Shown here: in pieces, positions 53,001 through 61,758 of the stretch | How the letters are laid out: the number at the start of each line of letters is the position of its first letter | Position numbering within the stretch: the first letter of the stretch is position 1 | NCBI GenBank assembly: GCA_964602055.1 | Contig: CAZRPU010000006.1 | Coordinates: forward strand, 1 to 64,000 | DNA: 64,000 nt | From: JACPLA01 sp964602055 | GTDB taxonomy: Bacteria > Bacteroidota > Ignavibacteria > UBA10030 | Reading direction: 5' to 3' | The notes under the pieces: model-generated | What the model saw: the letters and a program-made list of their open reading frames with translations, nothing else | Databases searched by the model: none | Told to the model about the DNA's origin: nothing | Position numbers and translations under genes: made by a program

Positions 53001-54056
53001 TTATGATTTCGGACCCAGCTTCTTGAGCAGATCGTCCACTTTCTTCCGGAGCTCCATCAGTTCTGCCGCTAGTTCCGGCAGCGAGCGGATCACCGCTTCA
53101 ATCCGTAATGCCACGCTGCGTTCCTTGGCGGGATAACCAAAAAAAGTCTTGCCCGCCTCGGTGATCGATTTGGGAATTCCCGATTGCGCATAGATCACGG
53201 TGCGATCGGCCACTTCCAGGTGGCCTGCAAATCCCACCTGACCTGCGACCATCACGTTCTTCCCTATCTTGGTGCTGCCGCTGATTCCTGTTTGCGCCGC
53301 AATAACGGTGTTTTCCCCGATGACGACATTATGCGCCACCTGAATCAGATTGTCAAGCTTCACACCGCGTTCGATGCGCGTTTCTCCGAGAGTTGCCCTG
53401 TCAATCGAACAGTTGGAACCGATTTCGACGTCATCGCCAATGACCACGATGCCGAGCTGCGGGATCTTCTCAAACGTTCCATCCGGCTTCGGGGCGAACC
53501 CAAAACCGTCTGAGCCGATGACCGTACCCGAGTGGACAACCACGCGATTTCCCACCCTGCACTGATGATAGAGCGTGACATGCGGATACAATTGACACTC
53601 GCTCCCGATTTCCGCCCTTGCTCCTACAACGCACCCTTCCCCGATGCGGGTCCCATCTCCGACAATCGCCCCGTCGCCGACGACGGCGTAGGCACCCAAC
53701 CCCACGTTTTTTCCGATCGACGCGGTCGGTGAAACGACAGCCGTCGCATGAATCGCTGCCGGCAGTGGGTCGAGCGGCGTCATCATCCGCTTCATGACCT
53801 TCAGAAAGGCAACATACGGGTCGTCGACCTTGATGACCGCCGGGATGCCGGATGCGTACTTTCCACGGTCAAAGGAGCGCGAAACAAGAATGACGGAAGC
53901 CTTGGTGAGGGAAAGATACTTCTCGTACTTCGGATTGGCAAGAAATGTCAGATCGTGCGGACCCGCCTCTTCGATCTTCGAGACCCGGGTAATATCGGTG
54001 GACCCGTTTCCGTCAACCTCCCCGCTGAGCCAGGCGGCGATTTCAGAGACGGTCAT
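53001..54056 (-). CDS. lpxD: UDP-3-O-(3-hydroxyacyl)glucosamine N-acyltransferase LpxD
   Basis: Third lipid A step. 351 residues: an N-terminal uridine-binding domain (residues 1-100, LTFLANPKYEKYL), a left-handed beta helix of hexapeptide repeats with the catalytic His in NLIQVAHNVVIGENTVIAAQTGISGSTKIG, and a C-terminal coiled helix (LPELAAELMELRKKVDDLLKKL). It lies 12 bases before lpxC-fabZ. Confidence 0.96.
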   Translation of the reverse strand: MTVSEIAAWLSGEVDGNGSTDITRVSKIEEAGPHDLTFLANPKYEKYLSLTKASVILVSRSFDRGKYASGIPAVIKVDDPYVAFLKVMKRMMTPLDPLPAAIHATAVVSPTASIGKNVGLGAYAVVGDGAIVGDGTRIGEGCVVGARAEIGSECQLYPHVTLYHQCRVGNRVVVHSGTVIGSDGFGFAPKPDGTFEKIPQLGIVVIGDDVEIGSNCSIDRATLGETRIERGVKLDNLIQVAHNVVIGENTVIAAQTGISGSTKIGKNVMVAGQVGFAGHLEVADRTVIYAQSGIPKSITEAGKTFFGYPAKERSVALRIEAVIRSLPELAAELMELRKKVDDLLKKLGPKS

Positions 54057-54062
54057 GAAGGT

Positions 54063-54608
54063 TCAGTTCGCTTTCGGCGTTGTGGGCGATGTGGTGGTCG
54101 CCTGAAGCTTTTGCAGAACCTTTGGTGTCAAATCGTGTTTCTCGTTGGCAAACATCATGAGGATTTCGCCGCTTTTGTCCAGAACGTAGTCGTATCCCTC
54201 TTCCCTGGCAACCTCTTCTATGGCCTTAAAGACCCGATCCTGGACCGGCTTCATCAGCTCGTTCTGCTTCTGAAACAGATCGCCGTTCTGACCGAATTTC
54301 TGCGTGCGGTAATCCGCAATCCTCTGGTCCAGATCCCTGAGTTCGCGTTCTGCGTCCGCGCGCCGGGCATCGGTCATGATAAGCTTCTTTTGGTCGTAAT
54401 CCTCGAATTTCTTCTGCCAGTCCTTCTGCAGGTTTGTTAACTCATTTTGCCACTCCACCACGACTGCGTCCAGCTGCTTTTGAGCGTCTTGCGCATCGGG
54501 GAGTGTTTTCATGATGGCATCCGTGCTCACATGCCCGATTTTCTGCTGGCCTGTGGCAATGGTCGTCAGCACCATGATTGCCGAAACACCTATCATAGTC
54601 GATTTCAT
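54063..54608 (-). CDS. Periplasmic chaperone Skp/OmpH, copy 2
   Basis: 181 residues: signal peptide (to about residue 20, TIATGQ), then a long charged helical arm region (QNELTNLQKDWQKKFEDYDQKK, KFGQNGDLFQKQNELMKPVQDRVFKAIEEVAREEGYDYVLDKSGEIL). This is the OmpH/Skp fold, which holds unfolded outer-membrane proteins for BamA. The C-terminus is Thr/Pro-rich (QATTTSPTTPKAN). It is a tandem paralogue of the next gene upstream in the operon. Confidence 0.9.
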   Translation of the reverse strand: MKSTMIGVSAIMVLTTIATGQQKIGHVSTDAIMKTLPDAQDAQKQLDAVVVEWQNELTNLQKDWQKKFEDYDQKKLIMTDARRADAERELRDLDQRIADYRTQKFGQNGDLFQKQNELMKPVQDRVFKAIEEVAREEGYDYVLDKSGEILMMFANEKHDLTPKVLQKLQATTTSPTTPKAN

Positions 54609-54647
54609 AGCGATTTCCTCTTTACCCTCATCACAATGCCTGAAGCG

Positions 54648-55196
54648 TTACTTCCCTTTGCCAGCCTCTCCGCGTTTCAAGCGATCAAGTACTTTGTAGG
54701 TCAAATCAAATTTCGCGTCGGCATACAGGAGAAGAATGTCGTTCGCCTTGTCAAAAACGAAACTGAAGCCTTCTTCTTTGGCAACGGCTTCGATGGCGAG
54801 GAGAATTTTTTCCCGGATCGGTGCGAGTTTCTTGTCCCTCAACTGTTGTGCTTCGCCATTCTGCCCGAATTTCTGACTCTGATATTCGCGTGCGCGCTGC
54901 TGCAGGTCGGCCAGCTCCTTTTGCCGCGTTTCTTTCGCAGCGGCCGCCATTACAGCTTCCTTCTTCTGATACTCTTCCACACCCTTCTGAAGGTCATCCG
55001 ACATTTTTTGCAGCTCGGTCTGCCATTGTTTGAACACGCCTTCCAGTTCCTTTTGCGCCACTTGTGCCTCCGGGAGATCATTGATGATCTTTTCCGAATC
55101 CACATACGAGAGCCGCGGTGATTGGGCGAACACAACCCCTGCGGCAACGAGAAGGGCGGCAAAGATTCCTGTGTACCTGAACAAGTGCTTTGTCAC
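54648..55196 (-). CDS. Periplasmic chaperone Skp/OmpH, copy 1
   Basis: 182 residues: signal peptide to about residue 24 (GVVFAQ), followed by helical arms (AQKELEGVFKQWQTELQKMSDDLQKGVEEYQKKEAV, KFGQNGEAQQLRDKKLAPIREKILLAIEAVAKEEGFSFVFDKANDILLLY). It shares KFGQNG, the EEGF/EEGY stretch and the DKxxxIL motif with copy 2, indicating duplication. It lies between bamA and copy 2. Confidence 0.9.
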   Translation of the reverse strand: MTKHLFRYTGIFAALLVAAGVVFAQSPRLSYVDSEKIINDLPEAQVAQKELEGVFKQWQTELQKMSDDLQKGVEEYQKKEAVMAAAAKETRQKELADLQQRAREYQSQKFGQNGEAQQLRDKKLAPIREKILLAIEAVAKEEGFSFVFDKANDILLLYADAKFDLTYKVLDRLKRGEAGKGK

Positions 55197-55262
55197 GAGA
55201 GCCTCACTGATTGATGAATGATTGATACTTGATTCGCATTTCGCATTCCAGCCCGCACCGCA

Positions 55263-57665
55263 CTAGAAGCTTCTGCCAAATTGAAAATGAAACTTCCAGC
55301 CCGAAGCGGTGTCCCCCGGGTACAATCCGTCGAAGCCATAACCATAGTCGAATCCGATCAGGCCGATGGGGTTGATCAGCAGCCGTACGCCGAGGCCTGC
55401 AGATCGTTTCAAGTCCACCGGATTCATGACGCGCGGCTCGGCCCACACATTCCCTGCTTCGGCAAACGCGAGCGTGTAAATGGGAATGGGATTCAGTGCC
55501 AGGGCAAACCGGAGCTCGGCGGAGTGCTTGATCATCCCTCTGCCTCCGATGATTCCTCCTCGCGACGAAAGCGATGTTGTCTGCCGCGGCCCCACGCTTC
55601 TGTCTTCGTAGCCGCGTAGAGGGGTCGTCGAGAATTGTCCCAAGCCTGTCCCGCCCATGTAGAAATAGTCCTGGATGGGAATGAAAGCCGATTTGTCAAA
55701 GCCAAACAGGAAGCCGAAAACCGTGGACATGTTCAGCGCAACCCGGTTACTGTTCATGATGGGAACGAACCAGTCAAAGCTGAAGACGTGTTTGTGGTAT
55801 TTGGCCGTGCCGGGGAGAAACGGTCCGCCCGAGATTTCCGTCAACAGAGAGAAATTGGAACCTCTGGAAGGAAAAATCGGGCTGTCGGTACTGTTCCGGC
55901 TGATAACCTGAGAGACACCGACCTGTGTTGAAGTTCCCGACGAATAAAAATCTCCTCCGGTGTTAACTTCGTTGCGCTGATATCGTACCGTCCAATCGCC
56001 GCGGAACAGGTTGTCCGGCCAGCGCAGCCTTCGACCTACGCGCACGGACGCCCCTGTAATCCTGTAATCGTAATCAAAGTAGATGACTCTGGTGTCGAAA
56101 AGGCTGATCCCCATCAGCGTGGGGGTATCAAACATCCAGGGCTCGGTAAAACCAATGGTGAAAGTTCTGTAACGGTTCGCCTCGCCGAATTGCCAGTCGA
56201 AATTCAGAATCTGGCCGGCTCCCCCCTGAAGAGGCCTGGAGATGGAAAAATTGTTGAACGTCAATCCCAGCCCGCCGTTGAAGCCAAAAGCGCCGCTGTA
56301 GCCGACCGACATGTTGAACGTGTCGCTCGATTTTTCTTCCACGGCATATTCAATGTCCACCGTGTTGTTTTCGGGATGGATACGCGTGTCGGGCTTCACT
56401 TTTTCAGGGTTGAAATAGTTCAGCTGCGCCAGCTGTCTCACGCTCCCAATGATTGCCTGACGGCTGAAATAGTCGCCCGGCCGCGTGTACAGCTCCCTTC
56501 TGATGACTTTTTCGTAGGTCTTCCCGTTCCCGGTAATGGCGACCCTGCCAATGCGGAATTTATCGCGCTCTCGTACCCGGATTGTAATATCCAGGCTGTC
56601 CTCCCCAATGCGCACTTCTTCCGGCTCCGCCTGGAACAGCAGATAGCCGCTATCATAATACAGTGACGCCACATCCGCCTCTTCCTCGTTTCGGAACAGG
56701 TTTCTCTCGAACTTCTCCTGGTCATAGACGTCCCCTGTCACAAATCCCAGGCGCTGATTCAGGACATCCGTCGAATAGATCGTATTCCCCTGCCAGGTAA
56801 TGTTGCGAACCCTGTATTGAGGCCCTTCGTACACATAGAGTTCGAGGGTCAGGTACTCTTTTTTGTCGTCGTACGCGAGCGAATCCCGCAGTATTTCTGC
56901 GTCCCTGAAACCGTTTTTCCGGTAGAAAGAAATAAGCAGCTGCTTGTCTTTTTCATACTCCTTCGGCTTGAATTTTCTCGACACCCAAAACTGCCACCAT
57001 GGCGGATCATTGGTCTCTTTGAACTCCCCCTTCAGGTCTCCGTCATCAAACCGTGAATTGCCGAAGAAACGAATTGACCCGACTTTGACGACCGATCCCT
57101 CATCGATGGCAAGAGCAAGAATGACCCTGCGCGAACTTGTATCTTCACTCGCCTTCAACGTGATGTCAATCTTTGCGTTCAGATACCCTTCTTTTTCATA
57201 TTCTGTCTTCAGAAGATGCTTGATCGTGGAGAGCTCCTGCGGACTGACGATCTGACCCTTGGTGAGGTTGATCTTCTTGTTGATGTCGTCTTCACTCAGT
57301 TCATCGTTTCCGGTAATTTCAATCTTTTCAAGGCGGGGATTTTCTTTCACACGAATGACAAGAGAGACACCGTTCTCGACCCGGTTCTCGATGAGAATTT
57401 GTATGTCTGAAAAGAGACGAAGCTGGTAGAGCCTGTGGATTGCCGTTGCCGTCTCTGTACCAGGAACGGAGATTTCCTGGCTGACCTTCAATCCTGTGTT
57501 GGCAATGATCGCCTGCGGATCGGCAAAGGTCTGACCCTCGACGGAGATTCCGAGAATCTTGAAAACCTCCGGTCGTTGCTGGGCATAGAGTGAGGGGAGG
57601 GTGAGTATCAAAACAACAAGAGCGGCCCTACAATTTCGCAACACTTTTGAGAAACCTTTCCACAT
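55263..57665 (-). CDS. bamA: Outer-membrane protein assembly factor BamA
   Basis: Central barrel of the outer-membrane insertion machine. The ATG at 57665 starts a signal peptide (WKGFSKVLRNCRAALVVLILTLPSLYAQ) and gives 800 residues; the longer frame is inside uppS. It has five POTRA domains (about 40-420), and a C-terminal Omp85 barrel ending in phenylalanine (FHFQFGRSF). Barrel landmarks include YAVEEKSSDTFNMSVGYSGAFGFNGGLGLTFNNFS and the VRYQR motif near strand 6. The first 38 bases overlap the end of uppS. Confidence 0.96.
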   Translation of the reverse strand: MWKGFSKVLRNCRAALVVLILTLPSLYAQQRPEVFKILGISVEGQTFADPQAIIANTGLKVSQEISVPGTETATAIHRLYQLRLFSDIQILIENRVENGVSLVIRVKENPRLEKIEITGNDELSEDDINKKINLTKGQIVSPQELSTIKHLLKTEYEKEGYLNAKIDITLKASEDTSSRRVILALAIDEGSVVKVGSIRFFGNSRFDDGDLKGEFKETNDPPWWQFWVSRKFKPKEYEKDKQLLISFYRKNGFRDAEILRDSLAYDDKKEYLTLELYVYEGPQYRVRNITWQGNTIYSTDVLNQRLGFVTGDVYDQEKFERNLFRNEEEADVASLYYDSGYLLFQAEPEEVRIGEDSLDITIRVRERDKFRIGRVAITGNGKTYEKVIRRELYTRPGDYFSRQAIIGSVRQLAQLNYFNPEKVKPDTRIHPENNTVDIEYAVEEKSSDTFNMSVGYSGAFGFNGGLGLTFNNFSISRPLQGGAGQILNFDWQFGEANRYRTFTIGFTEPWMFDTPTLMGISLFDTRVIYFDYDYRITGASVRVGRRLRWPDNLFRGDWTVRYQRNEVNTGGDFYSSGTSTQVGVSQVISRNSTDSPIFPSRGSNFSLLTEISGGPFLPGTAKYHKHVFSFDWFVPIMNSNRVALNMSTVFGFLFGFDKSAFIPIQDYFYMGGTGLGQFSTTPLRGYEDRSVGPRQTTSLSSRGGIIGGRGMIKHSAELRFALALNPIPIYTLAFAEAGNVWAEPRVMNPVDLKRSAGLGVRLLINPIGLIGFDYGYGFDGLYPGDTASGWKFHFQFGRSF

Positions 57666-58461
57666 ATTCCAACCGACCCCCTTGGATCTTCTGAATCTGT
57701 TCGCTGACAAGGCCAAACCGGCGTTCGCGTTTCTGAAATTCAGCAATCGCCGCGTAAAGATTCTTGCGACGGAATGCCGGCCAGTATTCATCGGAGATAT
57801 ACAGTTCCGTATAGGCAAGCTGCCATAAAAGGAAATTACTGATGCGGAGCTCGCCGCTGGTTCTTACCAAGAGGTCCGGGTCGGGAAAATCTTTTGTTGT
57901 CAGGTATCGGGCGATGACAGCTTCGGAAATCTCATCTCGCTTCAATACGCCGGCATCCACATCGGCAAGGATTTTCCTCACCGCATTCGTAATATCCCAA
58001 CGACCGCTGTAACTCAAAGCAAGGATGAGCTTCAAGCCGGAATTCTGCTGCATGAGTTTGATCGCGTCCAGCAATCCGTCCTGGACATCCTGAGGCAGTT
58101 GGGCAATCTCCCCAATGGCCTTCAACTGCACCTCATTTTGATGAAGCCGATCACGTTCATCCCTCAGCGCCTTCAAGAGCAATCGCATCAAGAGAGAAAC
58201 TTCTTCCCAGGGGCGCTTCCAGTTTTCCGTCGAAAACGCATAAAGTGTCAGGTATTTCACCCCTAATTGTCCGCAGGCCTCGACGATGTCCCGAACCGAG
58301 TTGACCCCCTCATGATGACCGGTTATCCGCGGCATTCCCCGTCTTTTCGCCCATCGGCCGTTCCCATCCATAATAATGGCTATGTGCTGGGGGATAGCCC
58401 CCCCTTCGAGCAGGCGATCCTGCAGCTTCCTGTCATGTCCTATGGCTTTTTCTAATGGCAC
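57628..58461 (-). CDS. uppS: Isoprenyl transferase (undecaprenyl diphosphate synthase)
   Basis: Makes the C55 lipid carrier for peptidoglycan and surface polysaccharides. Starts with GTG at 58461, 277 residues. Contains IAIIMDGNGRWAKRRGMPRITGHHEGV with the catalytic Asp, YLTLYAFSTENWKRP, ALSYSGRWDI, DPDLLVRTSGELRISNFLLWQLAYTELYI. First gene of the long operon, so the cell couples carrier synthesis with lipid A and outer-membrane assembly. Confidence 0.96.
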   Translation of the reverse strand: MPLEKAIGHDRKLQDRLLEGGAIPQHIAIIMDGNGRWAKRRGMPRITGHHEGVNSVRDIVEACGQLGVKYLTLYAFSTENWKRPWEEVSLLMRLLLKALRDERDRLHQNEVQLKAIGEIAQLPQDVQDGLLDAIKLMQQNSGLKLILALSYSGRWDITNAVRKILADVDAGVLKRDEISEAVIARYLTTKDFPDPDLLVRTSGELRISNFLLWQLAYTELYISDEYWPAFRRKNLYAAIAEFQKRERRFGLVSEQIQKIQGGRLEYVERFLKSVAKL

Positions 58462-58497
58462 AGTTTGGCCGCTGTTCCCTTCAAAAGTAAATTAAAA

Positions 58498-58524
58498 GTT
58501 ATACTTTTTTGGTTTGAAAGTCAA
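58498..58524 (-). promoter_or_regulatory. Candidate promoter for the uppS-bamA-lpx operon
   Basis: On the minus strand TTGACT and TATAAC are 15 bases apart, with a predicted start about 30 bases before the uppS GTG. The short spacer is less than ideal. It is divergent from the clpC promoter, 75 bases away. Confidence 0.4.
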
Positions 58525-58599
58525 AGAAAAGAATGAAATGAAGCGCCTTTCTCGTTTTCTGGAAAGGAGATCGTCTGCTTCACTCTTGTTTCGCGTTTC

Positions 58600-58628
58600 T
58601 TGACTGCCCCTCCAAATTTGGTTATATT
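58600..58628 (+). promoter_or_regulatory. Candidate sigma70-type promoter for clpC
   Basis: TTGACT and TATATT stand 17 bases apart, predicting a start near 58635 and a leader of about 70 bases. No CIRCE-like inverted repeat or CtsR-like direct repeat is visible here, so I see no sign of heat-shock control at this promoter. Confidence 0.6.
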
Positions 58629-58706
58629 GAGTGAAACTTTTGTGGTTTTGGCTCGGTTGTATGTGGTTGAGCTCCACAGCCATGATCATATAACATCGAG
58701 AGGTCT

Positions 58707-61208
58707 ATGGAAGGAAATTTTTCAAACCGCGTGCAGGACGTCATCAGGCTAAGCCGAGAAGAAGCGTTGAGGCTTGGGCATGACTACATCGGGACGGAGC
58801 ACCTCCTTCTGGGAATCATACGTGAAGGTGAAGGGATCGCTGTGAAGATTCTCCGGAATCTTGGCGTCGATCTCTACAAGCTCAAAAAGGCCATTGAAGA
58901 TACTGTCCGGACTTCGGGCGGAACCCTGACCATCGGCAACATACCTCTCACAAAACAGGCCGAAAAAGTCCTTAAAATAACGTATCTGGAAGCCAAACTG
59001 TACAAGTCCGATGTGATTGGTACGGAGCATCTGCTTCTGTCGCTCCTCCGCGATGACGACAACATAGCCGCACAAATCCTCCATCAATTCAACGTCCATT
59101 ACGACGTCGTTCGCAATGAACTCGATAATATCATCTCCGGCAAGCCGTCAACGCCCCCTGCGCAGCATCCGACCGAGAAAAAGACCGAGAAATCCAAGAC
59201 CCCGGTTTTGGACAATTTCGGAAGGGATCTGACGAAACTTGCAATGGAGGACAAACTCGATCCCATCGTGGGACGTGAAAAAGAAATCGAGCGAGTCGCC
59301 CAGGTGCTGAGCCGGAGGAAGAAGAATAATCCGGTCCTCATCGGCGAGCCCGGCGTGGGAAAATCGGCTATTGCCGAGGGCTTGGCCCTTCGCATCACGC
59401 AAAAGAAAGTGTCCCGTGTCCTTCATGACAAGCGTGTGGTCACTCTCGATCTTGCAGCCCTCGTTGCAGGCACCAAATACCGCGGCCAGTTTGAAGAACG
59501 AATGAAAGCGGTCATGAACGAGCTGGAAAAAGCAAAGGACGTCATCTTGTTTATCGACGAGCTCCACACCATCGTCGGAGCAGGCGGCGCCAGCGGTTCT
59601 TTGGATGCATCCAACATGTTCAAGCCGGCACTCGCACGAGGGGACCTGCAGTGCATTGGCGCAACGACGCTCGATGAATACCGTCAGTACATTGAAAAAG
59701 ACGGCGCACTGGACAGAAGGTTCCAGAAAATCATGGTCGATCCCACCACGGTGGACGAGACCATCCAGATCCTTCAGAATATCAAGCAAAACTACGAAGA
59801 ACATCACGGGGTTCGTTACTCCCCCGAGGCAATCGATGCCGCCGTCCGGTTGAGCGATCGGTACATCACTGATCGGTACCTCCCCGACAAGGCCATTGAC
59901 GTGCTCGATGAGGCCGGTTCACGCGTCCATTTGGCGAACATTGTCGTGCCGAAGGAAATCCTTCAGCTCGAAGAAGAAATCGAAAAAATCAAACAGTCCA
60001 AGAATCAGGTTGTCAAGAATCAGAACTTTGAAGAGGCAGCCCGGCTGCGGGATCTTGAGAAAAAACTCCTGAGCGACCTTGAAATCGCGAAGCGGGAGTG
60101 GGAATTGAAGGCGCACGATACCGTGTATGGGGTGAATGAAGAGGATTGCGCCGCCGTCGTCGCCATGATGACCGGCATACCCGTACAGAAGGTTGCGCAG
60201 AGCGAATCGGAAAAACTGCTGAAGATGGTGGATGCACTCAAGACGCACATCGTCGGGCAGGATGAGGCGATTGAGAAGCTTACAAAAGCCATACGCAGGA
60301 CGCGGGCGGGATTAAAGGATCCCAAACGGCCGATCGGTTCGTTCATTTTCCTGGGACCGACAGGCGTTGGAAAAACCGAGCTCGCAAAGGCGCTCGCCCG
60401 ATATCTCTTCGATTCGGAGGACGCTCTAATCCGGATCGATATGAGCGAGTATATGGAGAAGTTCTCCGTTTCACGCCTCGTCGGAGCACCTCCCGGCTAT
60501 GTGGGATATGAAGAAGGGGGACAGCTCACCGAGAAAGTCCGGCGGAAACCCTATTCCGTCGTTTTGCTGGATGAAATCGAAAAGGCCCATCCGGACGTGT
60601 TCAACATCCTCCTGCAGGTGCTCGATGACGGACTGCTGACAGACAGCCTTGGCAGGCGGGTAGACTTCAAGAATACGATTCTCATCATGACCTCGAATAT
60701 CGGCTCCCGAGACATCAAGTTTGCCGGGACCTTCGGTTTCGGCTCCTCGACGTCGAAAGACAAGTATCAGGCCATGAAGGGAAATATCGAGGATGCTCTC
60801 AAGCGCGTGTTCAATCCCGAATTTCTCAATCGTGTCGATGAAACAATCGTCTTCCATAATCTTGAGCGCGAAGATCTCATCAAGATCATCGACATTGCGG
60901 CAAAGGACCTGGTGGACCGCATGGCGTCCATGGGAATTTCGATCGACCTGACGAAGGCGGCAAAGGAGTTCCTCTCCGACAAGGGCTTTGACCCTGCCTT
61001 CGGAGCGAGGCCTCTGAGACGCGCTGTGCAGAAATACGTTGAAGATCCTCTTGCCGAAGAGATCCTCAAAGGGAATTTCGCCCAGGGAAGCAAGGTCAAG
61101 GTGAAGTTCAGCAAGAAGACGGAAGAGCTGAAGTTCGTCGATTCTTCGAAAGACAAGGGCGGGGATGAACTGAAGGAGCAGGACGAAGAAGTCGTCGACG
61201 TTTCCTGA
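58707..61208 (+). CDS. clpC: ATP-dependent Clp protease ATP-binding subunit ClpC
   Basis: Hsp100 unfoldase, 833 residues. The N-domain has two Clp_N repeats (GHDYIGTEHLLLGIIREGEGIA and DVIGTEHLLLSLLRDDDNIAA). AAA-1 has GEPGVGKSAIAEGLA; a UVR-type motif NQNFEEAARLRDLEKKL in the middle domain marks ClpC rather than ClpA or ClpB; AAA-2 has FLGPTGVGKTELAKALA and ends with the D2-small domain. The C-terminus is acidic (DEEVVDVS). A ClpP-binding loop of the IGF/VGF type can be seen as FGFGSS. Likely partner of ClpS encoded at 1612. Confidence 0.96.
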   Translation: MEGNFSNRVQDVIRLSREEALRLGHDYIGTEHLLLGIIREGEGIAVKILRNLGVDLYKLKKAIEDTVRTSGGTLTIGNIPLTKQAEKVLKITYLEAKLYKSDVIGTEHLLLSLLRDDDNIAAQILHQFNVHYDVVRNELDNIISGKPSTPPAQHPTEKKTEKSKTPVLDNFGRDLTKLAMEDKLDPIVGREKEIERVAQVLSRRKKNNPVLIGEPGVGKSAIAEGLALRITQKKVSRVLHDKRVVTLDLAALVAGTKYRGQFEERMKAVMNELEKAKDVILFIDELHTIVGAGGASGSLDASNMFKPALARGDLQCIGATTLDEYRQYIEKDGALDRRFQKIMVDPTTVDETIQILQNIKQNYEEHHGVRYSPEAIDAAVRLSDRYITDRYLPDKAIDVLDEAGSRVHLANIVVPKEILQLEEEIEKIKQSKNQVVKNQNFEEAARLRDLEKKLLSDLEIAKREWELKAHDTVYGVNEEDCAAVVAMMTGIPVQKVAQSESEKLLKMVDALKTHIVGQDEAIEKLTKAIRRTRAGLKDPKRPIGSFIFLGPTGVGKTELAKALARYLFDSEDALIRIDMSEYMEKFSVSRLVGAPPGYVGYEEGGQLTEKVRRKPYSVVLLDEIEKAHPDVFNILLQVLDDGLLTDSLGRRVDFKNTILIMTSNIGSRDIKFAGTFGFGSSTSKDKYQAMKGNIEDALKRVFNPEFLNRVDETIVFHNLEREDLIKIIDIAAKDLVDRMASMGISIDLTKAAKEFLSDKGFDPAFGARPLRRAVQKYVEDPLAEEILKGNFAQGSKVKVKFSKKTEELKFVDSSKDKGGDELKEQDEEVVDVS

Positions 61209-61230
61209 CGGCAGTATTCTGTGGGACACA

Positions 61231-61258
61231 AACCCCGGTCGCGAAACCGGGGTTTTTT
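61231..61258 (+). terminator. Rho-independent terminator after clpC
   Basis: AACCCCGGT and ACCGGGGTT pair around a short CGCGAA loop and are followed by TTTTT. Confidence 0.85.
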
Positions 61259-61289
61259 GTTATCGGCCGGCCGGCTGCATGAAAACGAC

Positions 61290-61315
61290 AATCCCCCGAG
61301 CGTTGCCGGGGGATT
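61290..61315 (-). terminator. Terminator after the cold-shock gene
   Basis: AATCCCCC and GGGGGATT form a stem with a GC-rich inner part. On the minus strand it is followed by a short T-containing tail (GTCGTTTTC), so it is a moderate terminator for the csp gene, back to back with the clpC terminator. Confidence 0.65.
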
Positions 61316-61337
61316 GGTCAACCGGAAGAACTAATCG

Positions 61338-61538
61338 TCAGACTTTCACGACCTTGGCGGCCTGAAGTCCCTTCGGTCCCTGCTGCACTTCGAACTCGAC
61401 GGTGTCACCCTCTTCGAGGCTCTTGTACCCTTCACCGACAATCGCTTTGAAATGGACGAACACATCTTCGCCACCATTGCGCTGGATGAAGCCGTACCCT
61501 TTTGCAGCGTTGAACCATTTTACGGTTCCGCGTTCCAT
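61338..61538 (-). CDS. Cold-shock domain protein (CspA family)
   Basis: 66-residue single-stranded RNA/DNA-binding protein: GTVKWFNAAKGYGFIQRNGGEDVFVHFKAI contains both RNP motifs (KGYGFI and VFVHF), and the rest (GDTVEFEVQQGPKGLQAAKVVKV) is the standard end. AAGGAG lies seven bases before the ATG. The 220-base region upstream has no gene on this strand, so the message may have a long 5' leader, as cold-shock mRNAs often do; the transcription start is not visible. Confidence 0.95.
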   Translation of the reverse strand: MERGTVKWFNAAKGYGFIQRNGGEDVFVHFKAIVGEGYKSLEEGDTVEFEVQQGPKGLQAAKVVKV

Positions 61539-61758
61539 CGGGATGCTCCTTGATACTAGTGAAACATTCGTACAGCCTGCTGGCCTCTGAACAGATGCTG
61601 CCCTTCGGCAGAAAGCCTTGTTTGCAAGCGTCCGTCACAACATGCATCGAGGGGCTTCAAACAATCCCGCAGAACGGGTCCATCAGACATCAGGCAACAA
61701 CGGTGTACTGTTAATTGCACCACAAGATTAATCCGATTCCCGGAAAGAAGCAAGAAAA

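Noticed and set aside
58460..58706. Heat-shock operator (CIRCE or CtsR-type) before clpC
   Set aside because: No matching inverted or direct repeat; only divergent sigma70-like promoters.
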